Origin: Paenibacillus sp. FSL W8-0426
GTDB taxonomy: Bacteria; Bacillota; Bacilli; Paenibacillales; Paenibacillaceae
Length of the DNA stretch: 64,000 nucleotides
Assembly (NCBI RefSeq): GCF_037969725.1
Contig: NZ_CP150203.1
Location: 1,070,001 to 1,134,000, forward strand
Reading direction: 5' to 3'
Shown: positions 8,828 through 18,547 of the stretch, one piece after another
Numbering within the stretch: position 1 is the first letter of the stretch
How the letters are laid out: the number at the start of each line of letters is the position of its first letter
Notes under the pieces: model-generated
Told to the model about the DNA's origin: nothing
Databases searched by the model: none
Seen by the model: only the letters and a program-made list of their open reading frames with translations
Made by a program: the position numbers and the translations under genes

Positions 8828-9676
8828 ATGAAAAAAGGAATAAACATTTGGTCGTTTCCGGAAAATGCATCTATTGCGGATTGCATTCAGACGGCCAGCC
8901 GGGCAGGATTCGATGGAATTGAGCTTTCGCTGAATGGAGAAGGCGAGCTGAGCCTGTCCGCGTCGGATCGCGAAGTCCGGGATATTCAGGGACGACTGGA
9001 GGAAGCCGGACTAGAAATTGCCGGACTGGCCACGGGACTGTATTGGGATTATCCGATGACCAGCGCCCGGCCCGAAATTCGTGCGAAAGCGCTTGACGTA
9101 TGCAAAAAACAGCTTGAGCTTGCCTCGGCTTTGGGCGTGGATACCATTCTCGTCATTCCCGGTGCCGTCGGCGTCGATTTTATTCCGGATAGCGAAGTGA
9201 CCGATTACGAAGTTGCCTACGAACGGGCTCAGGAAGCGATAGCTCATTTGCTGCCTTATGCGGAGAGTGCCGGGGTGTCGATCGGCATCGAGAATGTATG
9301 GAACAAATTTCTGGTGTCACCGCTTGAGCTGAAGAGCTTCATCGATGGATTCGATTCCCCTTATGTCGGCTCCTATTTCGATGTGGGTAATGTGGTGCAG
9401 GGCGGATACCCGGAGCATTGGGTTCGCATTTTGGGTCACCGGATCAAAAAGGTGCATTTCAAGGATTACCGCCGTCAGGCAGGGGGATTGCACGGCTTTG
9501 TGGATCTTCTGGCGGGTGACGTGAATTATCCGGCGGTGATGGAAGCGTTGCGCGCGATCGGTTACGATAACTACGTGACTGCGGAGATGATTCCGGCGTA
9601 TACGCATCATTCCAATCAGATTGTATTTAACACATCCCAAGCGATGGATGCCATTCTGGGCCGCTCTCAGATATAA
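8828..9676 (+). CDS. Sugar phosphate isomerase/epimerase, xylose-isomerase-like TIM barrel
   Basis: A 282-residue cytoplasmic enzyme. The start is the ATG at 8828 behind AGGAGGGGATTGGGGT; an upstream in-frame ATG at 8669 lies inside the previous gene and lacks a ribosome site. The barrel is recognisable from SIADCIQTASRAGFDGIELSL, VDTILVIPGAVG, VSIGIENVWNKFLVSP, VGSYFDVGNVVQGGYPEHWVRIL and IKKVHFKDYRR; the E, D, H and E residues in these strands are the metal ligands of the AP endonuclease 2-like family. It works with the oxidoreductase at 9731, a pairing common in cyclitol or hexulose catabolism. The substrate is not known. Confidence 0.83.
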   Translation: MKKGINIWSFPENASIADCIQTASRAGFDGIELSLNGEGELSLSASDREVRDIQGRLEEAGLEIAGLATGLYWDYPMTSARPEIRAKALDVCKKQLELASALGVDTILVIPGAVGVDFIPDSEVTDYEVAYERAQEAIAHLLPYAESAGVSIGIENVWNKFLVSPLELKSFIDGFDSPYVGSYFDVGNVVQGGYPEHWVRILGHRIKKVHFKDYRRQAGGLHGFVDLLAGDVNYPAVMEALRAIGYDNYVTAEMIPAYTHHSNQIVFNTSQAMDAILGRSQI

Positions 9677-9730
9677 ATACGGGTAACTACGTGTTATCGA
9701 ACTTACATTTTCGATCGGGAGGCAGAATTT

Positions 9731-10744
9731 ATGTTGAAAGTGGGATTGGTCGGTTTTGGTTTTATGGGACGGATGCATTTCGACAATTATGTACGCCTGG
9801 CTTCGGAAGGGGAGCCGGTGGAGTTGGTCGCCATCTGCGACTTGAGAATCGAGGAACTGAAAAGCGGAAAAGCATCCGGTAACATGGCCACGGAGCAGGA
9901 AGTATACGACCTGTCAGCCTATCGCCTGTATGATGACATCGCGACCATGCTGGAGCAGGAGGAACTGGATATCGTTGATTTGACGCTGCCAACACCCTTG
10001 CATGCTGAGATTGCGCGTTCAATTCTGAACAAAGGCATTCATGTGCTCTGCGAGAAACCGGTGGCGCGCCATTCGGCAGATGGCTGGAAAATGGCGGAGA
10101 CGGCCCGGCAGACGGGGCGAACGTTGATGATCGGGCAATGCCTGCGTTTTTGGCCGGCATATGCTTACCTGAAATCTGTGGTTGAAGACGGCCGTTATGG
10201 CGCGGTAACCGGAGGTTATTTTTTCAGAGGTTCAGGTGCGCCGCAGGACTGGTTTTTGGATGGGGAAAAAAGCGGCGGCTGCATTCTGGATATGCACATT
10301 CATGACACGGATATCGTGCACTGGCTGTTCGGCAAGCCGGATCGGGTATCCACGCTGGCCCGGAACGTCATTCCGGGAAGCGGTTACGATGCCGTCTCCA
10401 CACATTATGCATACTCGGACGGCAAAGTCCTCAATGCTCAGGCGGACTGGACGTTGGGAGGCGATTACGGTTTCTCGATGACATATCGCGTGAATTTTGA
10501 ACAAGGCAATCTGGTATTCGAGAACGGCGAGTTAAAGGTCAACCCGAATAACGCACCAGGGTTCATTCCCGAGCTTTCACCAGAATCGGGGTATTACCAT
10601 CAGCTCCAGTATTTTATTCGTTCCGTGGCGGAAGGCACATCTGTTGCAACATGTACACCGGAGAGCGCCGTCGGTTCGCTCGAAATCGTCGAAGCGGAGA
10701 TACGTTCAGCCGATGAAAGGGGAGCGTGGATTAAGGTAGGTTAG
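9731..10744 (+). CDS. Gfo/Idh/MocA family oxidoreductase
   Basis: A 337-residue NAD(P)-dependent dehydrogenase, the second of this family in the window. LKVGLVGFGFMGRMHFDNY is the Rossmann loop; GIHVLCEKPVARHSADG carries the EKP lysine; GGCILDMHIHDTDIVHWLFG holds the catalytic D/H pair. A GATCGGGAGGC ribosome site lies before the start. Last gene of the operon driven from the araC intergenic region and followed by a strong terminator. It probably oxidises the same sugar that the isomerase at 8828 handles. Confidence 0.85.
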   Translation: MLKVGLVGFGFMGRMHFDNYVRLASEGEPVELVAICDLRIEELKSGKASGNMATEQEVYDLSAYRLYDDIATMLEQEELDIVDLTLPTPLHAEIARSILNKGIHVLCEKPVARHSADGWKMAETARQTGRTLMIGQCLRFWPAYAYLKSVVEDGRYGAVTGGYFFRGSGAPQDWFLDGEKSGGCILDMHIHDTDIVHWLFGKPDRVSTLARNVIPGSGYDAVSTHYAYSDGKVLNAQADWTLGGDYGFSMTYRVNFEQGNLVFENGELKVNPNNAPGFIPELSPESGYYHQLQYFIRSVAEGTSVATCTPESAVGSLEIVEAEIRSADERGAWIKVG

Positions 10745-10775
10745 CTTCCTGTACATCTGCGTTTAAAGGAAAAAT

Positions 10776-10812
10776 AAAGAGCAGAGCCCGAATTCGGGTT
10801 CTGCTCTTTCAT
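10776..10812. terminator. Bidirectional terminator
   Basis: A long near-perfect hairpin, AAAGAGCAGAGCCCGAA facing TTCGGGTTCTGCTCTTT, with A and T runs on the two sides. It lies between the convergent genes ending at 10744 and 10819. Confidence 0.85.
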
Positions 10813-10818
10813 TATGAA

Positions 10819-12579
10819 TCATGATCCGTTTGTGCTCCCGCCAACCACCATCCAATTGTCGGGCTGTTGCACCGTTAACGGCCGATGTCTGCGAACATAT
10901 TCTTCGACCAAAGCGGCCATGTCCGTCGCGCCTTCGTGCAGCACCTTTTTCCCAGGGTACATCGCGTAATCGCCGCCGCCGGCAGCGCGGTAGCTGTTCA
11001 TAACAACAGAGAATGTATCTTCAGGGCCGATAGGAGTTCCGTTGCGTTCCAGTTTGACTACGCGGCTGCCCATCGGTTTGGAAATATCCAATTCATATTC
11101 GATCCCTGCCCACATGTCGTAGTTGTAATGCTGCGGCTTGGGATCGATATAGGCCGGATTAACGACGACCTGACCACCCGCATCGAGCACAAAGTAACGC
11201 GCGGTTTGCTCCAACGCTTCGCGGATGTCCTGCCCGCTGAGCTCAAGCACCGTCAAGGTATTCGGGTAGATGAAATTGGACAAAACATCCCTGACCGTGA
11301 TGCGTGCACCGAAGCCGCGCGCTTCCTCGCTCAGCAGCGCCGTATTCGACACCTGCGCGCCAGTAGCATCCATTTGAACCCGATGTACGAAATCGATGAA
11401 CGGATGGGCGGCCAGTCTCACGGTCGTGGCATCTTTGATGGTCAGATCGCCATGTACTTCACCGATCGGCTGGTCCAGCCATGCCTGAGTCAGGCTTTCC
11501 AGCTGTTCCGTCAAACGCAGGACGGTGGCATCTGCCTCCAGGCCGCTTTCGCTCGAATGAAGCAGACGAGCTGCTTTATCCGTGATCTGCCAGCGCCCCT
11601 CGGCATGTTGCTCTAACTGCACCGATACTTGGCCGACGGCATGGCCATTGAATCCAGGTTGGATGACGGTGACGCCATGCACTTGGCCCGTCAGCTCGCG
11701 ATGCTGGTGTCCGGTTAACAATACATCGATGCCTTCGATGTCGCGGCAGATGGCGTAAGCCTGATTTTCCCCGGTAAGCCGCTCGGCAGGTTCACCTGTT
11801 TCAAGATCGCATTCGAAGCCTCCATGGTAACTGACCACGAGCACGTCCGGTTGTTCCTTTTGGCGAATATGGTTCACCCAGACACGGATCGTTTCCAAAG
11901 CGTCAACGAAGTGCAAACCTTCGATGTTTTTCGGATGCTCCCAGTTGGGAATGTAGTGGGTGGTGGCGCCAAGAATGGCGACTTTTACGCCTGTCGATAA
12001 CGTTTTGATCCAATAAGGCGGGCCGAATGCCGGAATGGCTGCCCCTGCAGGAGCAGATGGCGGTATTAACGAATCAGAGTCCCCATAAGCATGGATGACG
12101 ATGCGTTCATCGTCGTACGTAAGGTATTCCGGTTGATCCGTCTCATGTCCCTCCCAAGGAAGTCCAGCATTGTCGTCCGGCTGCGGGCTCCTTGCAAAAC
12201 CGATATTGGCGGACAGCCAAGGGAAGCGGGAAGCTTCCACCGCTTTGCGCAGCATGCCTTGTCCATAATTGAACTCATGGTTACCCATGACCGCAGCATC
12301 GTAGCCGAGCTCATTCAATACATGGATGAAAGGATGCGTCGAATCGGCTTCGTTGAATGCGGCGGCATAGGAAGCAAGCGGAGAGCCCTGCAGCAGATCG
12401 CCGTTATCGATCAGCAGCATTTCGGGCGAAAGCTCCCGTTCCCGGCGGATCAAGGTGGCGAGATGGGCGAGACCGGCTTGGCGCGGGGCATTTGTATTGT
12501 ACTGAATGGGGCGAATGGCCCCGTGAAGGTCGCTGGTAAACATGATGTCGACACGGGCCGTGCGGTTGGATGATGTCAT
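10819..12579 (-). CDS. Bifunctional metallophosphatase/5'-nucleotidase without signal peptide
   Basis: A 586-residue protein of the UshA/YfkN family that hydrolyses nucleotides or cyclic nucleotides. The N-terminal metallophosphoesterase domain shows DIMFTSDLHGAIRPIQ, LLIDNGDLLQGSPL, AVMGNHEFNYGQ, VVSYHGGFE and LLTGHQHRELTG, which supply the two-metal ligands. The C-terminal 5'-nucleotidase domain contains VRDVLSNFIYPNTL and NSYRAAGGGDYAMYPG (substrate binding). The ATG at 12579 follows AGAGGAGAT. Most relatives are exported; this one starts directly with the catalytic domain, so it should act in the cytoplasm. It is divergent from the phosphonate importer, which hints at a shared role in phosphorus supply. 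Confidence 0.85.
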   Translation of the reverse strand: MTSSNRTARVDIMFTSDLHGAIRPIQYNTNAPRQAGLAHLATLIRRERELSPEMLLIDNGDLLQGSPLASYAAAFNEADSTHPFIHVLNELGYDAAVMGNHEFNYGQGMLRKAVEASRFPWLSANIGFARSPQPDDNAGLPWEGHETDQPEYLTYDDERIVIHAYGDSDSLIPPSAPAGAAIPAFGPPYWIKTLSTGVKVAILGATTHYIPNWEHPKNIEGLHFVDALETIRVWVNHIRQKEQPDVLVVSYHGGFECDLETGEPAERLTGENQAYAICRDIEGIDVLLTGHQHRELTGQVHGVTVIQPGFNGHAVGQVSVQLEQHAEGRWQITDKAARLLHSSESGLEADATVLRLTEQLESLTQAWLDQPIGEVHGDLTIKDATTVRLAAHPFIDFVHRVQMDATGAQVSNTALLSEEARGFGARITVRDVLSNFIYPNTLTVLELSGQDIREALEQTARYFVLDAGGQVVVNPAYIDPKPQHYNYDMWAGIEYELDISKPMGSRVVKLERNGTPIGPEDTFSVVMNSYRAAGGGDYAMYPGKKVLHEGATDMAALVEEYVRRHRPLTVQQPDNWMVVGGSTNGS

Positions 12580-12825
12580 TTTACAATCTCCTCTAGGGTA
12601 TAAAATGGGCAGGTTCGATCACGACGTGATTCCGTTTCTGTTGCATTTCGAGATGGAGCCGGTTCGGTGACGAGCCATAATGAGGCTATTCTAACAGATT
12701 CTAAACGGGCTGACAGCCTGACAAGAAACTTTACAAAACTCCAAATTTCGTTTCACATCACCCTAATCATTGACAACTATAGTAGACAAGTATTGAAAAA
12801 TAGAAACTCTTTGGAGGGTGTTCGC

Positions 12826-13821
12826 TTGAAGAAGTCTGCATTATTTTTACCATTGTTGCTTGTCATTCTGCTATTAAGTGCTTGTGGGTCAAACGCGGGT
12901 ACAACTACAGATTCCGCTAACGGAACAAATTCGAGCTCGAATGCGGCCTCCGGAACGTCCTCAAACGAGGCAGACACAGACAAAACTGCCGAAGGTTACG
13001 TTCCTACCGAACTGACGGTGCAATTCGTACCATCCCAAAACGCGGATACGCTGGAAGCAAAAGCTAAACCGCTGGAGAAGCTGCTTGGCGACAAGCTGGG
13101 CATCCCGGTTAAAGTCAGCGTATCGACAGACTACAACACCATCATCGAAGCCATGGCTTCCAAAAAAGTCGATGTCGGTTTTCTGCCTCCGACAGCTTAC
13201 GTGCTTGCTAAAGAAAAAGGCGCTGCACAAGTTATCCTGCAGGCGCAGCGTTTTGGCGTGAATGATGAAACAGGTGCTCCGACAGAGGATTTGGCCGATT
13301 CCTATAAATCCATGTTTATCGTGAAGAAAGATTCGCCGATCCAATCCATTGAAGATTTGAAAGGCAAAAAAATCGCTTACCAGAACGTAACTTCTTCCGC
13401 AGGTTATGTATGGCCGGCAGGTCTGCTGCTGGATAAAGGCATCGATCCATTGAAAGATGTAACGCCAGTTACGGTAAAAGGGCATGACCAAGGCGTTATC
13501 GCCGTATTGAACGGCGACGTTGATGCAGCGGCGATTTTCCAAGATGCCCGCAACACGGTTTCCAAAGACTACCCGACCGTATTCGAAGATACGCGTGTAC
13601 TGGCGTTCACAGAGCCTATTCCTAACGACACCATCGCGGTACGTACGGATATGAACGCTGACTGGTCCGCGAAGCTGAAACAAGCTTTCATCGACATCGG
13701 TAAAGATCCGGAAGGTCATGAGATCATCAAAGAAATTTATACGCATGAAGGTTATGTAGAGTCCGACGACAGCAAGTTCGAAATCGTTCGTCAATACGGC
13801 GAAAAAGTAAAAACCGAGTAG
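12826..13821 (+). CDS. phnD: Phosphonate/phosphite-binding lipoprotein PhnD
   Basis: A 331-residue binding protein. The start is a TTG at 12826 after TTGGAGGGTG; it opens the lipoprotein signal KKSALFLPLLLVILLLSAC with lipobox LSAC (Cys20). A Ser/Asn/Thr-rich linker follows. The PhnD fold is clear from LTVQFVPSQNADTLEAKAKPLEKLLGDKLG, VDVGFLPPTAYVLAKEKGAAQVILQAQ, SIEDLKGKKIAYQNVTSSAGYVWPAGLL and VIAVLNGDVDAAAIF. It captures phosphonate, phosphite or a similar anion outside the membrane for PhnC and the two PhnE proteins. The family label does not settle which of these ligands is bound. Confidence 0.87.
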   Translation: MKKSALFLPLLLVILLLSACGSNAGTTTDSANGTNSSSNAASGTSSNEADTDKTAEGYVPTELTVQFVPSQNADTLEAKAKPLEKLLGDKLGIPVKVSVSTDYNTIIEAMASKKVDVGFLPPTAYVLAKEKGAAQVILQAQRFGVNDETGAPTEDLADSYKSMFIVKKDSPIQSIEDLKGKKIAYQNVTSSAGYVWPAGLLLDKGIDPLKDVTPVTVKGHDQGVIAVLNGDVDAAAIFQDARNTVSKDYPTVFEDTRVLAFTEPIPNDTIAVRTDMNADWSAKLKQAFIDIGKDPEGHEIIKEIYTHEGYVESDDSKFEIVRQYGEKVKTE

Positions 13822-13899
13822 TTTTCGATCACGTAGACGATTGAAAATCATCCGATTGTCATTCGCTTCTATCCCATGAGACAGATGTATTCGCAGTGC

Positions 13900-13942
13900 G
13901 GACAGGCCAGTTCAGCGTGACATACGCTGCGCTGGCTTGTCC
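13900..13942 (+). promoter_or_regulatory. Intercistronic hairpin between phnD and phnC
   Basis: GGACA-GCCAG-CAGCG arms pair with CGCTG-CTGGC-GTCC with small internal loops. There is no T-tract. Such hairpins behind a binding-protein gene often stabilise its mRNA or reduce transcription of the following genes, giving more PhnD than transporter. Confidence 0.45.
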
Positions 13943-13993
13943 CGTTACTGCTGCCCTCCGATAGATCCCATTATAGAAAGAAGGATTAGCGTA

Positions 13994-14791
13994 ATGATCG
14001 AGCTTCATAACGTCACCAAAATGTACGCGAATGGTACGAAAGGCCTCAACAATATCAATCTTACCTTTGAACAAGGCGAGTTCATCGCGGTCGTGGGATT
14101 GTCCGGTGCGGGAAAATCGACGCTGCTGCGTTCCATTAATCGTCTCCATGATATAAGCGAAGGAGAGATTCTGATTAATGGCAGTTCGATCACCAAAGCG
14201 CAGGGCAAGCGATTGCGCATGATCCGGCGCGATATCGGCATGATCTTTCAGAGCTTCAATCTCGTGAAACGATCGAGCGTGCTTCGTAACGTTCTGGCAG
14301 GACGCGTTGGTTATCATTCCACGCTGCGCACCATCCTGGGCCGTTTTCCAAAAGAGGATACGGAGCTTGCATTCCAGGCTTTGGAACGGGTGAACATCGC
14401 GGAGAAGGCTTATTCCCGTGCGGACCAGCTGTCCGGCGGACAGCAGCAGCGGGTGGCGATTGCACGCGTACTTGCACAGGAGGCCAAAATCATTTTGGCC
14501 GACGAACCGGTTGCCTCGCTTGATCCGCTCACAACCAAACAAGTGATGGATGACTTGAAACGCATTAATCAGGATCTCGGCATCACGACCATCGTCAATC
14601 TTCACTTTATCGACTTGGCGAGGGAGTATGCCACGCGCATCGTTGGCTTGCGTGCAGGCGAAGTCGTGTTTGACGGTCCGGTGGAAGAGGCCACGGATGA
14701 GCGTTTCGCCGAAATCTACGGCAGACCGATTCTCGCCGACGAGTTGTTGGAGAAACAGCATGTATCCGAGCAGGGAGAAGTGCTGGTATGA
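13994..14791 (+). CDS. phnC: Phosphonate ABC transporter ATP-binding protein PhnC
   Basis: A 265-residue ATPase. Walker A is [17 protein letters not shown], the Q-loop lies in [25 protein letters not shown] (the [16 protein letters not shown] stretch is characteristic of PhnC), the signature is [19 protein letters not shown], and Walker B is [14 protein letters not shown]. The ATG at 13994 follows AAGAAGG; the frame is open further upstream but lacks a ribosome site there. It overlaps phnE by 4 nt (ATGA), which suggests translational coupling. Confidence 0.9.
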   Translation: MIELHNVTKMYANGTKGLNNINLTFEQGEFIAVVGLSGAGKSTLLRSINRLHDISEGEILINGSSITKAQGKRLRMIRRDIGMIFQSFNLVKRSSVLRNVLAGRVGYHSTLRTILGRFPKEDTELAFQALERVNIAEKAYSRADQLSGGQQQRVAIARVLAQEAKIILADEPVASLDPLTTKQVMDDLKRINQDLGITTIVNLHFIDLAREYATRIVGLRAGEVVFDGPVEEATDERFAEIYGRPILADELLEKQHVSEQGEVLV

Positions 14792-15642
14792 AGGGGCAGG
14801 CCAACGCTTCACTTCACCAACCACGGACAAGAGCGGGAAAGGAGCCGGGTTTGGGACCTAATCAGGTTGTCAACCGCCCCAAACCGCCGGGGCGCACCAA
14901 ACATCTGCTCACCGTAATCATCATTTTGCTGTTATTGTGGGCCAGTGCCAAACAAACCGATGCCAGCTTTAGTGAACTCATCGAAGGGTTTCCTAATATG
15001 TGGGATCTGCTGAAGGAAATGTTTCCGCCACGCTGGACCTACTTCGACAACATTGTGCAGGGCATGCTGGAAACGATTCGCATGGCTTTGATCGGCACCA
15101 CCATCGGTGCCATCATTGCGATTCCGGTATCGATCATTTGTGCGGGGAACCTGATGCCGAGCCGCTGGATTTATTATCCGGCCCGTTTCGTGCTGAACCT
15201 GATTCGTACCGTGCCTGACCTGCTCTTGGCCGCGCTGTTCGTCGCGGTGTTCGGTCTGGGACCGATCCCCGGTATTTTGGCCCTTGCCGTGTTCTCGGTC
15301 GGACTGATTGCGAAGCTGACTTACGAAACGCTGGAAACGATCGATAAAGGACCGCTGGAAGCGATGACCGCCGTCGGCATGAACCGGATCCAGCTCATCG
15401 TGTATGGGGTCGTGCCACAGCTGGCTGCCCAGTTTACTTCCTATGTCCTGTATGCCTTTGAGATCAATGTGCGCGCGGCGGCTATCCTTGGACTGGTAGG
15501 CGCAGGGGGCATCGGACTTTATTATGAGGCAACGCTTGGATTCCTGGAGTATGACAAAACGAGCGTGATCATTCTGTTTACCCTTGCGATCGTCCTCATC
15601 ATCGATTATGTAAGTACTAAGCTGCGGGAGAAGTTGCTATGA
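14788..15642 (+). CDS. phnE: Phosphonate ABC transporter permease PhnE (first copy)
   Basis: A 284-residue membrane protein with a roughly 45-residue basic, Pro-rich N-terminal extension before the first helix ([15 protein letters not shown]). PhnE features include [62 protein letters not shown] and [20 protein letters not shown], the last a family signature near the C-terminus. It starts inside the phnC stop and overlaps the second phnE by 4 nt. Confidence 0.88.
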   Translation: MKGQANASLHQPRTRAGKEPGLGPNQVVNRPKPPGRTKHLLTVIIILLLLWASAKQTDASFSELIEGFPNMWDLLKEMFPPRWTYFDNIVQGMLETIRMALIGTTIGAIIAIPVSIICAGNLMPSRWIYYPARFVLNLIRTVPDLLLAALFVAVFGLGPIPGILALAVFSVGLIAKLTYETLETIDKGPLEAMTAVGMNRIQLIVYGVVPQLAAQFTSYVLYAFEINVRAAAILGLVGAGGIGLYYEATLGFLEYDKTSVIILFTLAIVLIIDYVSTKLREKLL

Positions 15643-16445
15643 TGAAAAATGAAACAAGCGCCATCCGGCGCAAACCACGAAAGAACCCGCTTCGCTGGGT
15701 CATCGTGCTGCTGTTGATCCTGGTATATGCCTGGGCATTGGCAGGCGTGCCGTTTACCGGCCTCAAGGATACGGCCGGCCAGATCATGAAGGCGATCGTA
15801 GCCGGGATTTTCTCGCCGGACTGGAATTTTGTCTATTTGCCGGAAGGCGAAGATTTGCTGCGAGGATTGCTCGACACGCTGGCGATCTCGATTCTGGGAA
15901 CGGTCATTTCGGCCGTGCTGTGCATTCCGTTTGCTTTTTGGTCCGCCCGAAACATGAGCCGGTTTCGCGCAATATCGGGGGCAGGCAAGATGGTCCTGAG
16001 CTTCATTCGCACTTTTCCCGAAATCATCATGGCTTTGCTGTTCATCAAGGCCGTGGGACCGGGTTCTTTCGCGGGGGTCCTTGCACTCGGGCTGCATTCC
16101 ATCGGGATGCTGGGCAAGCTGTTTGCCGACGAAGTGGAAAATATCGATTACGGTCCTTCCGAAGCGTTGCTCGCTTCCGGGGCCACGCGCATGCAGCAGC
16201 TGTGGTTTGCCGTGCTGCCGCAGGTGCTGCCTGGATTCCTCAACTATACGTTGTACCGGTTCGAGATCAACGTACGTTCCGCAACCATTCTGGGCGTCAT
16301 TGGGGCAGGGGGGATCGGCACGCCGCTGATCTTTGCGCTCAGCACGCGGAACTGGCCGCGCGTCGGCATCATTTTGCTGGGCATCATCGTGATGATCACG
16401 ATCATTGACCTGATTTCCGGTTACATTCGCAAGAAGCTGGTGTAA
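15639..16445 (+). CDS. phnE: Phosphonate ABC transporter permease PhnE (second copy)
   Basis: A 268-residue second permease. It repeats the PhnE pattern: LLRGLLDTLAISILGTVISAVLCIPFAFWSARNM, LSFIRTFPEIIMALLFIKAVGPGSFAGVLAL and FEINVRSATILGVIGAGGIGTPLIF. Two adjacent, diverged phnE genes are normal in Firmicutes and probably form a heterodimeric channel. The gene ends the phnDCEE operon and is followed by a terminator at 16531. Confidence 0.88.
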   Translation: MMKNETSAIRRKPRKNPLRWVIVLLLILVYAWALAGVPFTGLKDTAGQIMKAIVAGIFSPDWNFVYLPEGEDLLRGLLDTLAISILGTVISAVLCIPFAFWSARNMSRFRAISGAGKMVLSFIRTFPEIIMALLFIKAVGPGSFAGVLALGLHSIGMLGKLFADEVENIDYGPSEALLASGATRMQQLWFAVLPQVLPGFLNYTLYRFEINVRSATILGVIGAGGIGTPLIFALSTRNWPRVGIILLGIIVMITIIDLISGYIRKKLV

Positions 16446-16530
16446 ATCAGGGTCGAGAAATAAGCGTTTAATGGAAGTGCTCGATAGTTCAGTGCTATGC
16501 TTGATTCCGTGCAAAGTACATGAAGGAATC

Positions 16531-16586
16531 AGGAGTGCAGTTACGTCGGTCAATAAACATGGCCGTGGCAACTGCACTCCTTTTTA
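16531..16586 (+). terminator. Terminator of the phn operon
   Basis: A 12-bp perfect stem, AGGAGTGCAGTT (16531-16542) with AACTGCACTCCT (16570-16581), followed by TTTTATA. Confidence 0.8.
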
Positions 16587-16713
16587 TATAAGTATCAACA
16601 ACTCACACCTTGTCATTAAGTTGAGGGCTGTGCTCGAATGATTGTTCATTGTTCCTGCTATAGCATCCAGGTTCTCATCACTTTTTTTCCAAACAGTCAG
16701 TGTTAAGGTGTTA

Positions 16714-17568
16714 TTACGAAATCGAGTCTTTCAAAAAATCCGTAAAACTCACCGGCGATCTTCCAATCAGGTTTTCCAAAGTGGGATCGGTTTGCGAGAA
16801 ATCTCCCTGTCGACTTGCCTGAAACATCCCCGTAAGCATGCCGACCATCACTTCCGGCAGTCCTCGGGATACCAAGTGGTTCCGATATTCATCATCCGAC
16901 ACGACCATTCGCCGAATCGGTCGATCCAAGACCTTGGAAGCAATCGCTGCGATTCGATCCATGTCAATCGCTTCGGAAGCCGTAAGGTGGGGAGTTATTC
17001 CTTCATATCTCTGCTCTGTCAGGATTACCGCTGTGGCTTCAGCCAGGTCGGAATGGGTGGTCCAGGCAACAGGACCATCTTCCGGAGCAATCAATTCCCC
17101 TGTTTTCAAGGCATCACCCATCCACATGATTGCTGATGCGGCATAAAAGCCGTTTCGCAGCGACGTAAAAGCCAGTCCTGAAGATTTTAGCATCTCTTCT
17201 GTAGCAGCATGAACGTCCATGGGAGAAAAATGCGACGTTGCAGATGAAAACATTTGGCTAGTATACAACAGTCGACTAACGCCAGCTTTCTTTGCCGAGT
17301 CGATTGCGGTATGATGCTGACGAACAGCAGCTTCCCCCAAGGAGTGGGACGAGATCATAAGAACTTGAGACGCTCCCTCAAAGGCGTGAAGAAGACTCTC
17401 GGAATCATCGAAATTTCCTTGCCGAACACGAACTCCGCGTTCTTTTAGATCTTGTACCGTGTTCACATCACGGACACTTACACCAATATCCCCGGCTGGA
17501 ACACGCTTGAGAAGTTCTTCTACGACATTCCGACCTAATTTTCCATTCGCTCCAGTAACAACAATCAT
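16714..17568 (-). CDS. NmrA-like NAD(P)H-binding oxidoreductase, quinone reductase type
   Basis: A 284-residue atypical short-chain dehydrogenase of the QorB/YtfG group. The N-terminus MIVVTGANGKLGRNVVEELLKR has the TGxxGxLG nucleotide-binding loop; GNFDDSESLLHAFEGASQVLMISS and GVSRLLYTSQMFSSATSH follow the NmrA pattern and lack the YxxxK catalytic motif of classical dehydrogenases. In the family these proteins reduce quinones or act as NADP sensors. It is divergent from the TetR gene at 17809, a classic regulator and target arrangement, so expression is probably induced by an electrophile or quinone. Confidence 0.83.
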   Translation of the reverse strand: MIVVTGANGKLGRNVVEELLKRVPAGDIGVSVRDVNTVQDLKERGVRVRQGNFDDSESLLHAFEGASQVLMISSHSLGEAAVRQHHTAIDSAKKAGVSRLLYTSQMFSSATSHFSPMDVHAATEEMLKSSGLAFTSLRNGFYAASAIMWMGDALKTGELIAPEDGPVAWTTHSDLAEATAVILTEQRYEGITPHLTASEAIDMDRIAAIASKVLDRPIRRMVVSDDEYRNHLVSRGLPEVMVGMLTGMFQASRQGDFSQTDPTLENLIGRSPVSFTDFLKDSIS

Positions 17569-17614
17569 TTATGCACTCATCCTTTCGTTCGCAATTCAGA
17601 TAGAGATTTTCTTG

Positions 17615-17677
17615 TTATACGATTTGGTTTGTGCAATCATAATCGTATAAGTGCATGTTTCAAAAAAGTGACTTTTT
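17615..17677. promoter_or_regulatory. Inverted repeats between the oxidoreductase and TetR genes
   Basis: Two inverted repeats lie in the divergent promoter region: TTATACGATT (17615-17624) with AATCGTATAA (17641-17650), and the compact AAAAAGT-G-ACTTTTT at 17663-17677. Either could be the operator of the TetR protein encoded at 17809; the compact one has the usual TetR size. Confidence 0.5.
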
Positions 17678-17808
17678 GAACAACCTCTTAAGTAAAAGAT
17701 AAAAGGAATAAGCCCGTGCAAACAACCTGCAAAAAGCTGTTTGTGTTGTGTTCCCAACATTTTTGTCCTTTTGTCTGTTATTTGAGTTCAAGAGAAAGAG
17801 GGGATAAG

Positions 17809-18402
17809 ATGTCGGTAAATCCCGAGGATCCGCGTGTTAAAAGAACCCGTCAATTGTTCGTGCAGGCTTTTAACGATTTGGTTGAGAAAAAGAGAAACGT
17901 CTATTCCATTTCTGTGCACGATATCACGAAACAAGCAACCGTAAATCGAACAACGTTTTATGCGCATTTTCAGGATAAATATGATTTTCTTGAATATTGG
18001 ATGACGGAAAAGTTCCAGAAGACTATAAGGGATAGATTGCCGGAAGGAACAAGTTGCAATGCGGGCAATTTGCGAATCCTTATTCAAACCATACTCGATT
18101 TTCTTTTGCGGTTTCATCAATGTAGTACGCCGGGAGACAAGCAGTTTGAAGCGATGTTTGAAAATATCATGCATCAGGATCTTCATCGACTCCTGCTTAA
18201 ACGGATAAATGAAGTGGACACACTGAGCTTTTCGCAAGAAAAATTGGAAGCTATGGCACTCGTTATCAGTTGGGGCATATTCGGATCGGCTTTGCAGTGG
18301 AGCCGGAACCCTCAAGACCGCTCAGTGGAAACGACGTTTGAAGAAGTTATAGAGGTTATATCGGTCCAGTTGGCCCCTTTTTGGGAGCAAACAGCCAGCT
18401 AA
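17809..18402 (+). CDS. TetR/AcrR family transcriptional regulator
   Basis: A 197-residue repressor. The ATG at 17809 follows AGAAAGAGGGGA; the frame extends upstream without support. RVKRTRQLFVQAFNDLVEKKR...SISVHDITKQATVNRTTFYAHFQDKYDFLEYW is the standard TetR helix-turn-helix, with NRTTFYAHF as recognition helix. The C-terminal half is an all-helical ligand domain of the kind seen with short TetR proteins. It probably represses itself and the divergent quinone-reductase-like gene. Confidence 0.83.
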   Translation: MSVNPEDPRVKRTRQLFVQAFNDLVEKKRNVYSISVHDITKQATVNRTTFYAHFQDKYDFLEYWMTEKFQKTIRDRLPEGTSCNAGNLRILIQTILDFLLRFHQCSTPGDKQFEAMFENIMHQDLHRLLLKRINEVDTLSFSQEKLEAMALVISWGIFGSALQWSRNPQDRSVETTFEEVIEVISVQLAPFWEQTAS

Positions 18403-18547
18403 AGACACGCCTCATTGACCGATGTCGAGACAACGCGTTTGGGTTATAAATCGGACTTATGATAGTATGCGTTAATTGGTTGAAAAGGGTGGAGTATGGG
18501 GAGCAAAGGGGAGAACGGTCTACGGATGATCGGGTAACCGCGAGCGC

